This document shows, piece by piece, positions 49,891 to 62,018 of a stretch of 64,000 bases of DNA. This DNA comes from Siniperca chuatsi (Eukaryota > Chordata > Actinopteri > Centrarchiformes > Sinipercidae). The notes under the pieces are model-generated. The model did no database searches and had not been told where the DNA came from. It worked only from the letters and a program-made list of their open reading frames with translations. Made by a program: the position numbers and the translations under genes. Location: the NCBI RefSeq assembly GCF_020085105.1, contig NC_058046.1, positions 24,804,675 through 24,868,674 of the forward strand, read 5' to 3'. Each line of letters starts with the position of its first letter. Within the stretch, counting starts at the first letter, position 1.

Positions 49891-50525
49891 GTACACAGAT
49901 AGATACTATAGATAGATGATGACAGAATACTTTATTGATCCCAGCATGAATTTGCAGTGGTACACCAGACTCAGTGGTAAATCACAAACAACACTCTATA
50001 AACAAATCCTAGAAGTACTAGATAAAAAGCCAATGGATCGTCATCACTGTAATATCCAGTAAAAATACAGTTTCCTCAATTTTGATAACTTCTTATTTTA
50101 CTCTGATGCATGCCTGCCATACATGCGGCATCCTGGCCTATCCCGGCAGTGGCAGTGCCAGTAGGACTAGAGCATCTACTAGGAGTGACTGGGTACCACA
50201 GTTCAGAAAGGCAGCCTTTGGTGAATCTGCTTTCTTGGTTAAAGTAGTGGGGAAGTGGAATTCCATACCCACAAACATTAGAGACTCAGGAAGCTTTACA
50301 GTGTTTAAAACCAGCTTCAAGCTTTAGCTAAAGTCAGCACAAAAGTGTCACCACAAATGATTGTCACTGTATTTATCATACTGATTCTGTTTATTATCTC
50401 ACACTGATGGACTTTTATGTGTTGTGTATTTGCTGTACTGTGGTTGTTTTTTTTACAGATGTAAATTACTGCAATTACTTTTAATTGTGTGCTGTCCTTG
50501 CAAAAATAAACAATAAAATAAATAA
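49890..50525 (+). mobile_element. LINE fragments with 3' end
   Basis: 49915-49950 carries GAATACTTTATTGATCCCAG, a fish LINE-tail word in the minus direction. 50140-50325 encodes in the plus direction a LINE ORF2 C-terminus: STRSDWVPQFRKAAFGESAF followed by WNSIPTNIRDSGSFTVFKTS and a stop. It ends in an A-rich AAATAAACAATAAAATAAAT tail at about 50505-50530. Confidence 0.65.
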
Positions 50526-50536
50526 GTAAAATACAC

Positions 50537-50643
50537 AAATGAGACACTCAAGGTGGTAAGTAAGAATATAGAATACAATAAGAAGCCATATTTACTGCCT
50601 TTCTGTATTTTGTTTCTTACATACCTCCTTGAGTGTCTCATTT
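50537..50643. repeat. Short inverted repeat (hairpin)
   Basis: AAATGAGACACTCAAGG at 50537 continues GTGGTAAGTAAGAA and ends GAATAC at 50576. The reverse complement of 50605-50643 is the same text with few changes. Arms of about 39 bases surround a 28-base centre, directly after the LINE A-rich tail. Confidence 0.75.
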
Positions 50644-50699
50644 CTCTCAGATTAAACTTTTAGATGATGGGCAGCTTAATTTGCATAAAACTGTTTTTG

Positions 50700-50830
50700 T
50701 TTATCTTGTATTTAAAGTCAAGTATAAAGTCAGGTTTATTTATATTGCTCAAAGTCAAATCACCAATTTGCCTCAAAGGGCTTTACAATCTATACAGCAA
50801 CAAAGACGGGATCCCTCTTCCTGGATGGAC
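50700..50830 (-). repeat. LINE- or SINE-tail-like repeat
   Basis: CAGGTTTATTTATATTGCTC, then GCCTCAAAGGGCTTTACAAT, the widespread fish motif of the form TTTATTTATATAGC ... GGCTTTACAATCTG. A relative stands at 44868. Confidence 0.5.
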
Positions 50831-50999
50831 GGATATGTACAGAGTAGATAGAAATGACAATAGTGAAATTACAAAATGCATAAACACAATGACAATATTT
50901 GGAAGACAGACTGCAAATATTTTCAGCATGAATGGATTCGGGAAGATGTTGAGGGCCTGTGCCACTCAACCTCTTGTCTACCACGAAGCATATTTCTTG

Positions 51000-52170
51000 T
51001 GTTCTGTGTTGGTGGGAACAGAACTAAAGGAAAAACCTGACTAAATAAGTTGAGAAACTTAACAAATGCAGATGCTTCCATACAGGTGTACCGCATGATA
51101 CAATTAAACATCCTATCAGGCTCTGTGACATTTACAGAAATGTTGAGCTTAGATCAAACTAGCATGGGTGAAAGATTTAAATGAAGAGAGTTCAAGGGGC
51201 ACGTGCAGGATACGAGGGCTCACTGAATGGTTATATAGGTATTAAATTGATGAAAATGAAATTCAGGGAGTTGCACAATGTGGGTGGAGTCAAACTCTTA
51301 AAGGTCCAGTGTGTAACATTTGGGAGGAGCTGTTGGCAGAAATGGAATATAATATTTTGAAGAATGTTTTAATTAACTTATAATCACCTGAAAACAAGAA
51401 TCGTTGTGTTTTCATTACCTTAGAATAATTCGTTTTTATCTACATAGGGAGCGGGTCCCCTTCCACGGAGGCTGCCATGTTGCACTGCCATGATTCTACA
51501 GTAGCCCAGGATGGACAAACTAAACACTGGCTCTAGATCGGGCCGTTGTTTTTCGCGAGTTTCATGGGCACCGTAGTTTCTCCTTCTTGAAGGGGAGGGT
51601 GATGCGAGCAGTATTCAAATGGTTGCATACTGCAATTTCAACACTAGATGCCATTAAATCCTACACACCTTTAACTCCGCCCACATTGAGCAACTCCCCC
51701 CGCCTTTCCTTCCTGTTTTCTTTTTTTTTTTTGGTTGACGTCGAACATAACAAATCGAATACCTACTTGAACAGAAATATTATATAAAGTGAAACCATTT
51801 GAGACTATCAATATGCATAACTGACTTTGTAATATTCATGTTAGACCAATGCAGTGGTATATTTTTATAAAACCAACTACTGCACCAATGTTAGAATAAC
51901 TAATCTGACCGACCACGAGCAATAGCATCCTTTTGCAAGTAATTGTTTACAAGTAGGGAATCTTATTTGGACGAATTTGCCTACTTGAGCAGTAACGTTA
52001 AGCCTAGATCTAGATGCACAGTTATATAATCAACATCATCAAAACACCAAATGAGGGAATAGCTTTCGGAAGAATGGTGTTCATCCTTTCAATAGAGACT
52101 AGTGACTTGTTGAATCTGTGCCGAGGAGCACTGAAGCTGTTCTGGAGGTTCCCCGTGTCCTCACTGAGAC
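51000..52170 (+). mobile_element. Tc1-like remnant broken up by later insertion
   Basis: 51025-51240 shares AGGAAAAACCTGACTAAATA, AAATGCAGATGCTTCC and GGGCTCACTGAATGGTT with the fragment at 25400-25680. 52035-52160 continues a Tc1-like transposase end: AAACACCAAATGAGGGAATA, GGAAGAATGGTGTTCATCC and GCACTGAAGCTGTTCTGGAG. Between them lies a separate inverted-repeat element (51266-51697) and about 330 bases of unassigned AT-rich sequence. Confidence 0.5.
51266..51697. mobile_element. MITE-like element with inverted ends
   Basis: The left end reads GGGAGTTGCACAATGTGGGT, GGAGTCAAACTCTTAAAGG, TCCAGTGTGTAACATTT. The reverse complement of the right end reads GGGAGTTGCTCAATGTGGGC, GGAGTTAAAGG, TGTGTAGGATTTA. 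These are inverted repeats of about 45-55 bases with small gaps. The interior (CACGGAGGCTGCCATGTTGC and others) is typical of an abundant fish repeat. No coding frame. Confidence 0.7.
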
Positions 52171-52477
52171 TCTCAAGGTTTTGGTTTCATTTGTCATCCA
52201 TCTTTATGATGTCTATATTTAGATCATAAATACACTTTAATCTCATCCGTGGATACAATCATTTTTGCAGTTTAATTTACTTTAATCTCACCAGCTATTC
52301 TGGTGGAATTTGTTATCTGTACAATGTATAACAGCCTGGTTTAATCTACATCATTATATGGACAAAATTCACAAGTAAATAACCAACAACAAATACACAT
52401 AGCACAAAAGTTACACATAGTACAAATCACTCAGGGGAATGAGAGATGAGAACTCATATGATTAGAAATATAGAGAA

Positions 52478-52795
52478 GTGGTTCCCAAACTGGGGCTCAG
52501 GACCTCCCAAAGGGGTCACAAGTAAAATCTAAATTCTAAACTAAGATCATTAATTGGGTAGGAAAGAATAAAAAACATAAGATTATGCTACAAAAAATGA
52601 TGTCTATTTCAGACGTTTCTATAATCATCTTGTGAAAAACTGGATCGTTTTATCTCTTCAAGCTTCTATAAATTATTCTAAAAAACTATTCTGAGAAGGA
52701 AAAATCACTCGTAGGTTAATACATACTGTGTATTAGGTTAATACATGTTGTGTATTAACCTAATTCAAAAAGATCAGTAACCACTGTGGTAGAAG
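52478..52795 (+). repeat. Dispersed repeat with GTGGTTCCCAAACTGGGG start
   Basis: Starts GTGGTTCCCAAACTGGGGCT and ends AAGATCAGTAACCACTGTGG, whose ends are weakly complementary. Related in reverse to 31735-32005. Near its end, GGTTAATACATACTGTGTATTA is followed by a near-copy, forming a local tandem/palindromic motif (52715-52760). Confidence 0.5.
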
Positions 52796-53156
52796 TGGAT
52801 CCATCTTACCATCTTATACCAACCAACCACCAAACACCCCCCCGACCAGAGCTGTTTATTCTGTGTGAGCTGCTGGAGTTCAGATGGAGCTGACCCTTGC
52901 ACTGATTGTTTGTCCTACTGAGCCATCCTCTCTGATAACTGTTATCCTTCTTCACTGTGAGAAAGACGAATCGAATGCTGAACGTGTGTGTGTGTGCATG
53001 TGTTGGGTGGAGGCTTAAATAATGAGATATTGAACCTGGATGGTTGAGTAAAACAATGGATGTAGCCAAAGACAGAAAAGAGCGAAAAGAAACAGAAGAG
53101 GAGTACTTATTTCTTTGTGAGGAACAATTTGACTTTTATTTGTGTGGTGTGGATGT

Positions 53157-53183
53157 ATTGTGTGTGTGTGTGTGTGTGTGTGT
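53157..53183. repeat. (TG)n microsatellite
   Basis: About thirteen TG units in non-coding sequence. Confidence 0.9.
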
Positions 53184-53469
53184 TACACAAAGCAACCGAG
53201 GCAGAGATAAAGTGGAAAATAAAATGAGAGAGGAGAGGCGGAGATGGAGATAACATGAGAGACAAGGACGAAGATGCTGACAGATTTGAGATTAGAAGAA
53301 ATCCACTTTGTTAAAAGTCACTTTAGAGATAAGAACTTAAAGAAACAGAGGTGTAATATTTTTCCTGACCTTTTGACTTTTCCTTAGTGACCTGATTATT
53401 GTTGTATTGTGTTGCATATCTTCAAAATATTTACAATCAGCATGGTCAAGCAGGTGTGGTCAAGAAATT

Positions 53470-56400
53470 AATTATTATTATTTGATTTAATAAAAGGCAG
53501 CAGCAAACGCAAAAGTCTTCAGCCTTGATTTAAAAGAATTGAGAGTTTCAGCAGACCTGAAGTTTTCTGGGAGTTTGTTCCAGATACATGGTGCATAAAA
53601 ACTAAATGCTGCTTCTCCATGTTTGTTTTGACTCTGGGGACAGAAAGCAGACGTGTCCCAGACAACCTGAGAAGTCTGGATGGTTCATAACGTAGCAGAA
53701 GATCAGAAATGTACTTTGGCCCTAAACCATTCAGTGCTTTATAAACCAACAGCAGTATTTTAAAATCAATTCTTTGACAGATAGGAAGCCAGTGTAAAGA
53801 CCTCAGAACTGGAGTGATGTGATCCACTTTCTTGGTCTTAGTGAGGACTCAGCGTTCTGAATCAGCTGCAGCTGTCTGATCGATTTTTTAGAGAGACCTG
53901 TAAAGACACCGTTACAGTAGTCGAGTCGACTGAAGATAAATGCATGGACAAGTTTTTCCAAAGAGCTGAGACATAAGTCCTTTAATACTGGATATATTCT
54001 TAAAGTGGTAGTAGGCTGACTTCGTAACTGTCTTAATGTGGCTGTTGAAATTCAGGTCTGAGTCCATAGCTACACCAAGATTCATGGCTTGGTTTGTGGT
54101 TTTTAACATTACTGATTGAAGCTGAGCGCTGACTTTTAATCGTTCCTCCTTTGCTCCAAAAACAATTACTTCAGTTTTATCTTTGTTTGATTGAAGAAAA
54201 TTCTGGCAATACACTTTTTGTTCAATATACTTACTCAGCACTTGTATTGGACCATAGTCCCCTGGTGATATGATTATGTAAATTTGTGTGTCATCTGCAT
54301 AATTATGGTAACATATTTTGTTGTTTTCCATAGTCTGAGCCAGTGGTAGCATGTAAATGTTAAACAGAAGAGGCCCCAGAATGGAGCCTTGGGGAACGAC
54401 ATGTAATTTTTGTTCACTCAGATGTGTAAATACCTATAGACACAAAGCACCCAGTTTTCCAGTCGGTCTAGTAACATGTTATGGTCGACCGTGTCGAATG
54501 TAGCACTGAGATCCAATAATACCAAGACTAAAATTCTGCAACTGTCTGTGTTTAAGTGGATGTCATTGAAGACTTTAACAAGAGCATTCTCAGTGCTGTG
54601 GTGTGCTCGAAAACCTGACTGGAAGACAACAAAACAGCTGTTTAATGCCAAGAAGTAGTTTAGCTGTTGAAAAACAGCTTTTTCAATGATTTTAATTAAA
54701 AATGGGAGGTTTGATATATGGAGCTTTGATTGTTCATTAGTGACATGTCTAGATTGTTCTATTTTAAGAGTGGTTTGATGACTGCAGTTTTCAGGGCCTG
54801 TGGGAGGACACCAGAGAGAAGAGATATGTTGACAATTTGAAGAAGATCTGAGGCCATGCAGTTAGAAACATTTTTGAAAAAGCCTGGCAGAATATCAAGG
54901 CAGCAGGAAGATTTCAGATGTTGTATAATGTCCTCCAGGTTTTTATAGTTAATAGGATCAAATTGTGTCATGCTATTTGAATTGATTTTAAGTGGACACA
55001 GGGACAACACATATCCTGTCTAATTTTCTGAATTTTGTCAGTGAAGAAGGAGGCAAATTCATTGCAAGCCCTGGTTTGTTAGCTTGTTGACAGTAGCAAA
55101 CAGGGCACGTGTATTATTATTGTTCAGTCAGGACCACTTTGGTCAAAGAAAACTTTTATTTGATCTGCATTAAGTTAGAACAGAAATGACATTGATTAGT
55201 GAGACACGGCAAGGAGGAGCTAGGGTGGAGGCAGGCTAAAGCAGCGTAAATAAGGTGTCTTGTATGAGATTTGCCATTTGAATGTGTAGAAGGGAATCAG
55301 CTGAGCCATCAGCTGATGTGGTCCGGCCTGAGATCGGCTGCTGTCAGCTGATGTAGCTGGGATTGTGAGCTGAGCTTGACATTGTGGCCTGCCTGAACTA
55401 ACACTATGCTCAATTTTTTGGCGATGATGTCAGAGAAGGACCGCCTTGCATTTCTCAGTTCTAAATTATAAATGCAAAATCTCTCTTTATAGATGTAATA
55501 ATATACCTGGTGATTTGTTTTTCGCCACCTGTGTTCAGCTTTACAACACTCTCTTTTGTCTATTCTTACCAGCGTGGCATTTCTCCATGGAGATCTTTTC
55601 TTACCAGAGACAGCCTTTACCTTAGTGGGTGCAATGGCATCGATAACATTTTTAGAATTGAATTTATCCACAAGCTCATTGACTGAGACCCAAGAGAGGG
55701 CGAGTGTGGAAGAGAATGCATGAATAATTATTTCACTGGTGTTTTCATTGATATACTGTTTTGTGGTTACCTCTGTTTGAACATTTGTGTGCACGGAGAT
55801 AGCACCCTCAAAGAAAACACATGAATGATCAGAGAGAGCAACATCAGTCACCACAACCTTAGAAATGTTCAGACCCTTGCAGATGATTAAGTTCAGAGTG
55901 TGTCCCTTGTTGTGTGTGGGCTCCATCACATGCTGAGTCAGTCCATAGTTATCAAGAACACAACACAGTTATTTAGTCCCTCTGTTCTGGAGGTTGTCAA
56001 CATGAATATTAAAATCACCAACAATGACTACACAGTCAAAGTCAATACAGAATTTAGGTGGCCTGTTGATATTTACATATACAGCTTGAGAAGAGGAATT
56101 CAACATATTCAAAAGAAGCAAAATTTCCATAAGACATCTTCTTGCATTGGAGGGAATCATTAAACAAAATGACAACTCCATCTCCTTTCTTATGCATTCT
56201 AGCTTCACTCATAAAACTGAAGTTGGGAGGGGTAGACCCGATAAGAACAGCTGCTCTGTTGTCTTGGTCTAACCAAGTTTCAGTTAAAAACATAAAATTA
56301 AAATTGTGCTCAATAATAAAATCATTGATTAAAAATGTTTTTTTCTGCCGAAGACTTGATGTTTAATAACGTATGTTAAAAGCATTATCCGCCAAATTTG

Positions 56401-58195
56401 TTTGCGACAGGCTGTGGCTGACAAGTAATGGATGCTAAATCTGATAAATTTGCAGAATCACTTGATGATTCTTCCTGATTTTTAGCACATTCTCCAGTCT
56501 TTTTCTATTACCTATCAAGACAGGGATTGAGAACGCTGCTGTCACACAGAGCCCGGCTTGTCCTGGGAAGAGTCATGAATACCATTAGCCTTCTAGCCTG
56601 GACCCGGAAGGTTAGAGCATGCTGCATTTTGTACACAAGCAACGGGACGTGCTGTACTTTTATCAGACTGGAGATGGATGGATGTGGGGGGCTGGGCGCC
56701 GTAACTGTGACAAATGTGTCAAAACTGGCTGAGGACTTAAAGCCAATGGTGGAAGTGAGCGCCGAGTGGGGTTTAGGGGAGAGAAAATGGGAGCAAGGGA
56801 AGGGGCGGGGCTACATTTGGTTCCAGCAGTGACCAGCTCTTTTATCTGGTCCCAAGAGGGGGGAGGGGGAGAAGGGAGAAAGGGTGACTGGAGATGAGGG
56901 TGACCTGGATGGGATTTGGGGGGGTGAAGAAGGTGAATCCTCACTGGTGGTTGTTGGTGAGGGGGTTGGATACTCTTCATCTCGGCTCTGATGTCTCTGA
57001 TGATTAAAGCTCTCTTCAGGCGGGGGCTGAGGTGGCTCTCCTTCAAGGTGTCTGCCGCACTGTATTATGTCTTCCTCCTGTTTTGATTCCTCTTGTATCT
57101 TGTCCTTGGCAGAGGGAACAGATGGGTGACGCAGGAAGTAAAATAGGTTAGAGATTAACAGTTTTACTCTTGACTTGGTAAGGCAGAGTCCATCTTCCTT
57201 AAAAAGATGTCTGCGGTCCCAGAAAAAGTTGAAATTGTCAATAAAATGCACTGAATGGACGGTGCATGAAGTTGAGAGCCTTGTGTTCAGTGCCAACAAT
57301 CTGCTGAATCTCTCAACTCCTCTTCTGACTGGTGGTAGAGGGCCACTGATAACACCTCATTCAGAGAGCTGACTGTGTTCAACAGATCAATAAAGTCCTG
57401 TTTAAGCACTTCAGACTGCTGTTTCACAACATCATTGGTCCCTATGTGCAGTAAGAGCAGTAAGTAAGTTTCCACATTTGGGTGTGCAGCCACGATATGC
57501 AGAATTCATTCTGCCAAGTCAGAGACCATATCCTTGGGCAAGAGTATTTTGGTGTTCTCACTGCACATGCTTCTTGCATCTTTTACAGTGAAGTCACCCA
57601 CAATCAGAGTTTGAAGCCCAGTAGTTAGCTTTCCCTGTAGCCTTTTACTTTCTGATTTACTCTCAGTCATTACCCTGCTGTGTGAAGATGAGAGGTTATC
57701 CTGGTCATCAGACAGAGATCCAGGGTCCTGCAACAGTGGAGCAAATTTGTTCTGCAGTTACATAATTGGTTGTTGGAGAGGTTTGTTGCTAACTCTCCCT
57801 TTCGCAGCTGTCCACGGCTGTGTCCTACTAAGAACAAGCCAGCCAGTCGCATCACAAATCTCAGAGCGCTGGGCTCTGCCTGTTACTCGTCCTCCCATTT
57901 CCCAGGGAAATGATTTACTCTTAGGCTTTGCACCAAGAGAGTTCCAGGGAGGACTACCACTTTTAGGTTTATCACTCAATACACAGCCCTCCTGTTTCTT
58001 GGTAGTCTTGTTGGTGCTAATTAGCCGTGTAATAGCATGCTCTTGTCCAGTGCTTTGAATCCATGGTAAAGTGCTGTCTACTTTCTGTAGAAGTTTGTAG
58101 AAGTTGTCCGTGGAGAAAGGAGGCATCTTGCTGCTAATTAGCTTTAGCTAAGTATCCAGTCACTGTAGTACAGGCTTGTGCTGTTGGTAGGCTGC
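53470..58195 (-). mobile_element. Nearly full-length, decayed L2-type LINE
   Basis: Read on the minus strand from about 58195. ORF1 starts MPPFSTDNFYKLLQKVDS (58126), continues through LQTLIVGDFTVKDARS (57655-57580) and LLLLHIGTNDVVKQQSEVLK (57460-57395) to FIDNFNFFWDRRHLFKEDGL (about 57240), then a Pro-rich tail. ORF2 shows endonuclease pieces LTETWLDQDNRAAVLIGSTP (56290) and MEPTHNKGHTLNLIICKGLN (55925), then RT pieces FRAHHSTENALVKVFNDI and DLSATFDTVDHNML (54620-54480), [10 protein letters not shown] (54300) and the C-terminal DHITPVLRSLHWLPICQRID (53825). Several frameshifts and stops, and short gaps, inactivate it. Length about 4.7 kb. Family by recognition: L2 clade (Maui-like). Confidence 0.85.
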
Positions 58196-58229
58196 ACTCA
58201 CGTAGTACCGAGAAGGTCATAAAAGTGCT

Positions 58230-58805
58230 AAAGATATGCCAATGGCTTATTTTATCTGAAAAAATTACAGTCCCAATGATTTATAAGTATCCAGGAGCTG
58301 CTTATAATTTCTAGCAGAAAAAACAAGAATATCAGCAAAAGAATGCAAGCAGAGGCGAGAGCAAGCAGCAAAGTGTCTGCACTGTAAAAGAAATCATTAT
58401 GCAGAATTGTGTCTTTCAGTGTTAGATTGTCATAATATTGGATCATTATTATTGATGCAATGATGCAACATGTAAGTTGTACTTACATCAAGGTTGAGGT
58501 GAAGCTTATTTTAACTACTTTATATACTGTTGGGTAGTTTAGTCTGTTGTAATTCATCATATTTTATTAATTGATCATATGTTTTGTATAAAAAAATCTT
58601 AATTAGCAAAGTAACTAAAGATGTCAGATAAATGTAGTGGAGTAAAAAGTACAATATTTCCCTCTGAAATTAAGTGAAGTAAAAAATATATAAAGTAGCA
58701 TAAGATTTAAACACTCAAGTAAGTTTAAGTACAGGTACCTCAAAATTGTACTTAAGTATAGTACTTGGGCAAATGTACTTACTGTAGTTACTTTCCAGAA
58801 ATAGT
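58230..58805 (-). mobile_element. AAGTAC-rich fish MITE, reversed copy
   Basis: The right edge reads CTTACTGTAGTTACTTTCCAG (reverse of the CTGGAAAGTAACT start). Then TGTACTTAAGTATAGTACTT, GTAGTGGAGTAAAAAGTACA, TTTAACTACTTTATATACTG, CATTATTATTGATGCA and AATCATTATGCAGAAT follow in the order expected of the family. The last 150 bases are poorly preserved. It abuts the 5' end of the L2 element. Confidence 0.6.
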
Positions 58806-60470
58806 TGCAGGTTGAATAAACTTGTCATTTCCTTTGACAAAGTCGACTCAGTAGCTGTTCTGGAGCTTTTGATTATATCACACGATCCTCTTCAGAAAAT
58901 GGAGTTTGCATAGTATCTCAACATTTAAGCCAACATGGACGAGAAGTCCTTAAAGCACTCAGAAAGACTGAAGAAGATCTTGTGATACGAGCGAAAGCCC
59001 CAGAACAGCCACTGTGTGGACTTTGAGGTGAGATTGTTTTTGTCATCTGCTGGTGCCGAGGTGAGCGAACTTTAAATCTCAATGTGAGCAGTTGTTGGTC
59101 TTAGCTGTCATCATACTAGAGGCACTACCAACAATACACATATAGAGTCAGTGTACTCACTACTTTATCTGCACCTCCTGGGGCGTTTAATAGTCCTGTT
59201 ACATTAAACTGGAAGATTTGTATGCACAAATACAATATGATGGGTTTCGGGTAGCAAATATTCTACTCAAATCTCAAATGTAAGACAACTCTCATCTTGA
59301 CATTGACCACTGGCTTAGTTTTCATGTGTCCACCAACACAGCTATTGTACTGTGCTCACTGAAAAAAATGTATTGTCCGGTTTTAAACTTGTGCTGATGT
59401 GGTTGTGAACTGGAGGGTACATTGATATATAAATTAAGCCAATAACAACGTATCAGCACCATAAACACGATATTACTGTATTGCTGTACTTAGCTGTACT
59501 TAGTAGGCAATTGCCCAGGGTGCCCCCAGAGACCCTAGGTTTACTGTGTGTCAACTGGCCTTTGGTAATTTGATTACAAATTTGCAAATTTGTTATATCA
59601 GCTGTAATGCATTATGTTGTAATGCTGTGGCACTGTCTTGTAGAGAGGTCCTGTGTCAAAATATAGTTTTAAGACCTTGATTATTTCAGTCAATAGGCAC
59701 CCAACTACAACATTTTGCCCAAAGGCCCGCTAACTGATTAACCCCATTTTAGGGTCTCCCTAAAATTTGTATTGTTCATACGTGAAATTGATGCATTTGT
59801 GTTGAATTAATGAATTATCCTTATAGTCTGCTGCCTCCCTCCTACCTTTTGTTGGTGTTATCTGTTGGTGTTGTATGTTTGCAGCACTGTATGATTTTAT
59901 GTTTGATTTAATGTAACAGTGCTGAATTGTACAGCAATGTTTGGTATTCTTCTTTTTGGTTCATTGACGATAAATTAAAACTAAAAATCTAATTTTTCCG
60001 CCCTTACGCAAGATGCAAAATTCCTAATAAGGGAAGTACAACTGAACTGATGTGAGGATGTGGAGATAAAAAGCATACATCCGTGTATATTCAGGATTCA
60101 GGAAAATTGCAGCGATTTTTGTATAAACAGTATGTCAACAGCCAATTTCCCACTTTTCTGCTTACCACAACTTACCATCCAGCATCATTTCCTATAACAG
60201 TAGGTTTAATTCTCTTTCCGCTAGTGGACATACTGGAGGCTAACTTTGAAATTAAACTCCACGTTGGCTCAAAATGACCTTTGCAGTGCTGTCAGGCTCC
60301 CATGGAAACATGCCTTCAGCTTTGGTGGCTAATAGGAAGCAGTTTTATTAGACAGAGGGCCTTTCCTCATTCATCCTGCAGGCTACTTACATTACTTGGC
60401 TGTTCATTATGCAATCAACGTTATGTGTGAGGATGCTTGACCTGGCTTGATTGCTATTTAGCATCTTGCT

Positions 60471-60507
<37 letters not shown>

Positions 60508-60973
60508 TCTGGGCAGCTTCACAGAGAGCCAAGGTCACCTAAATTGATTCAGTTCCTCACCAAGCACACAGATCCTCCAGCAGGGCTGTAATTGCATTTC
60601 TGTACCAATCACTCTAATAACAATCACGTACTGTAATCTAATGCAACACACACACACACACAGGACCTCCCTCTCTTTACTTGACATGCTGAAATTGGCC
60701 GCAGTAATCACAGAGGAGAGAAAAGATGAATGAAAAAAGTCAAAATGGTGAAGAATTTATCTTTTTTTTAAATGCTGCCTTCAAGCACTGTTGTAAATCT
60801 CAGCACCATAAAATACATTACAATATCATCTAAGAATAACCCCACAAATTACAGTGTCATTTTACATGTCGTTAAATCTGCACCTTTCTGACAGTCTTAA
60901 CACAAATGGAAAATTAAAAGCTTCATAAAGGTTGCATTTATTGCCGGAATTAAATTTAAGATTAAATAAGATA
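58806..60973. other. Intergenic sequence without recognised gene
   Basis: AT-rich; contains a (TC)n run at 60474-60505 and a short (CA)n at 60648-60662. No open frame with a known domain. Confidence 0.5.
60474..60505. repeat. (TC)n microsatellite
   Basis: Sixteen TC units. Confidence 0.95.
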
Positions 60974-60974
60974 A

Positions 60975-61530
60975 ACTTTGGCACCACTTTCTAAAAAGAA
61001 TCACTATTTTTAGTTTATAAGTTGTAATTAATGTACTTATTAATTAATGAATATTTACTAATGCTCTATAGAGTAGAACACACTGTAGAAACCTATAAGA
61101 CTATATATGTTTTATATGATTACGTGTGTTGTAGTATATTACCAATAATTCATAAGTTATGGATGCCTCATAGGAGGTTATAAATGTTGTCAAATGCATT
61201 AATAAACAATTAAAAATGTCCTTACAACTACAATATATTGTGTTCTAAACAATTTATTGAGCTAAATAGTAGGTGTAAAGTTAAGTGCTACCTGCAGCTG
61301 CTTTCCCACAAGGTTAAACGGTCTATTGGAAGGGGGTGATAAGGGTACCTGATGATAAAAAAGAGCTAAAAAAGACAAAGCAAGTGTCATGATGGAGGAG
61401 GATAAACATCAGCCAAATGGATGTTCTTATTAATGGCTTATAACTGATCTATAAGGCATTAGTCTATTATTTAGTAACCATTAGTTACAGCTTATAACCC
61501 CTTTATAAAGAGTGCCTTGTTGGAAACCAA
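60975..61530. repeat. Possible MITE with TTATAAC words
   Basis: Edges GGCACCACTTTCTAAAAAGA and, reversed, AAGGCACTCTTTATAAAGGG are roughly inverted. The interior holds TTAGTAACCATTAGTTACAG and repeated TTATAA words of a kind common in fish MITEs. About 61240-61420 looks like unrelated sequence inserted in it. Confidence 0.35.
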
Positions 61531-61846
61531 CCTGAGTGAAGGAAATGTATCACTACAGCAGCACAAGAGAGGAAAAGGATAAAGCTAAGTAAAAAAAAAA
61601 AATACATATAAATAATATGTACAGTCTGTGCCTTAAAAGTACTCTATGTGCAAAACCCATTGTGCAGTTTCCTGATATTCCGGATCAACATTAGTCCAGG
61701 TGTTCACCTCCTGCAGGTGATGTTTCAGGCTGATAAATAGGAGAATTAAATCCGCTGCCAGCCTGTTGACTTTGCCTTCACATCATTACGCTGTAAAAGA
61801 TGAAGGTCCACTTGTTTTGTCTCTGGCTGCTTCCACCCCCCCATCT

Positions 61847-61851
<5 letters not shown>

Positions 61852-61889
<38 letters not shown>
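61852..61889. repeat. (TG)n microsatellite
   Basis: Nineteen TG units, about 30 bases before the candidate exon at 61921. Confidence 0.95.
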
Positions 61890-61890
<1 letters not shown>

Positions 61891-61920
61891 CAATGTGTGC
61901 GCGCATTCCTTCGCATCCAG

Positions 61921-62018
61921 AGGAGCGGCAGTCGGAGGTTGAGGGTCCACGCAGAGAGGACGCACTCGGGCAGAAATCAGCCATCAGTGTCGCCGTTACA
62001 ACACAAGAAAACATGCAG
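61921..62018 (+). other. Candidate isolated exon, gene unknown
   Basis: GC-rich 98-base segment bounded by TTCGCATCCAG and GTAAGA. In the frame that follows the acceptor with two bases it is open for 32 codons (ERQSEVEGPRREDALGQKSA, then ISVAVTTQENMQ) and ends in phase 0. Alternatively it may be a 5' untranslated exon whose last codons are ATG CAG. No domain is recognisable, and no partner exon was found in the remaining 2 kb of the window. Confidence 0.3.

Noticed and set aside
57758..58126. 122-codon minus-strand frame as a stand-alone gene
   Set aside because: It is the start of ORF1 of the L2-type LINE.
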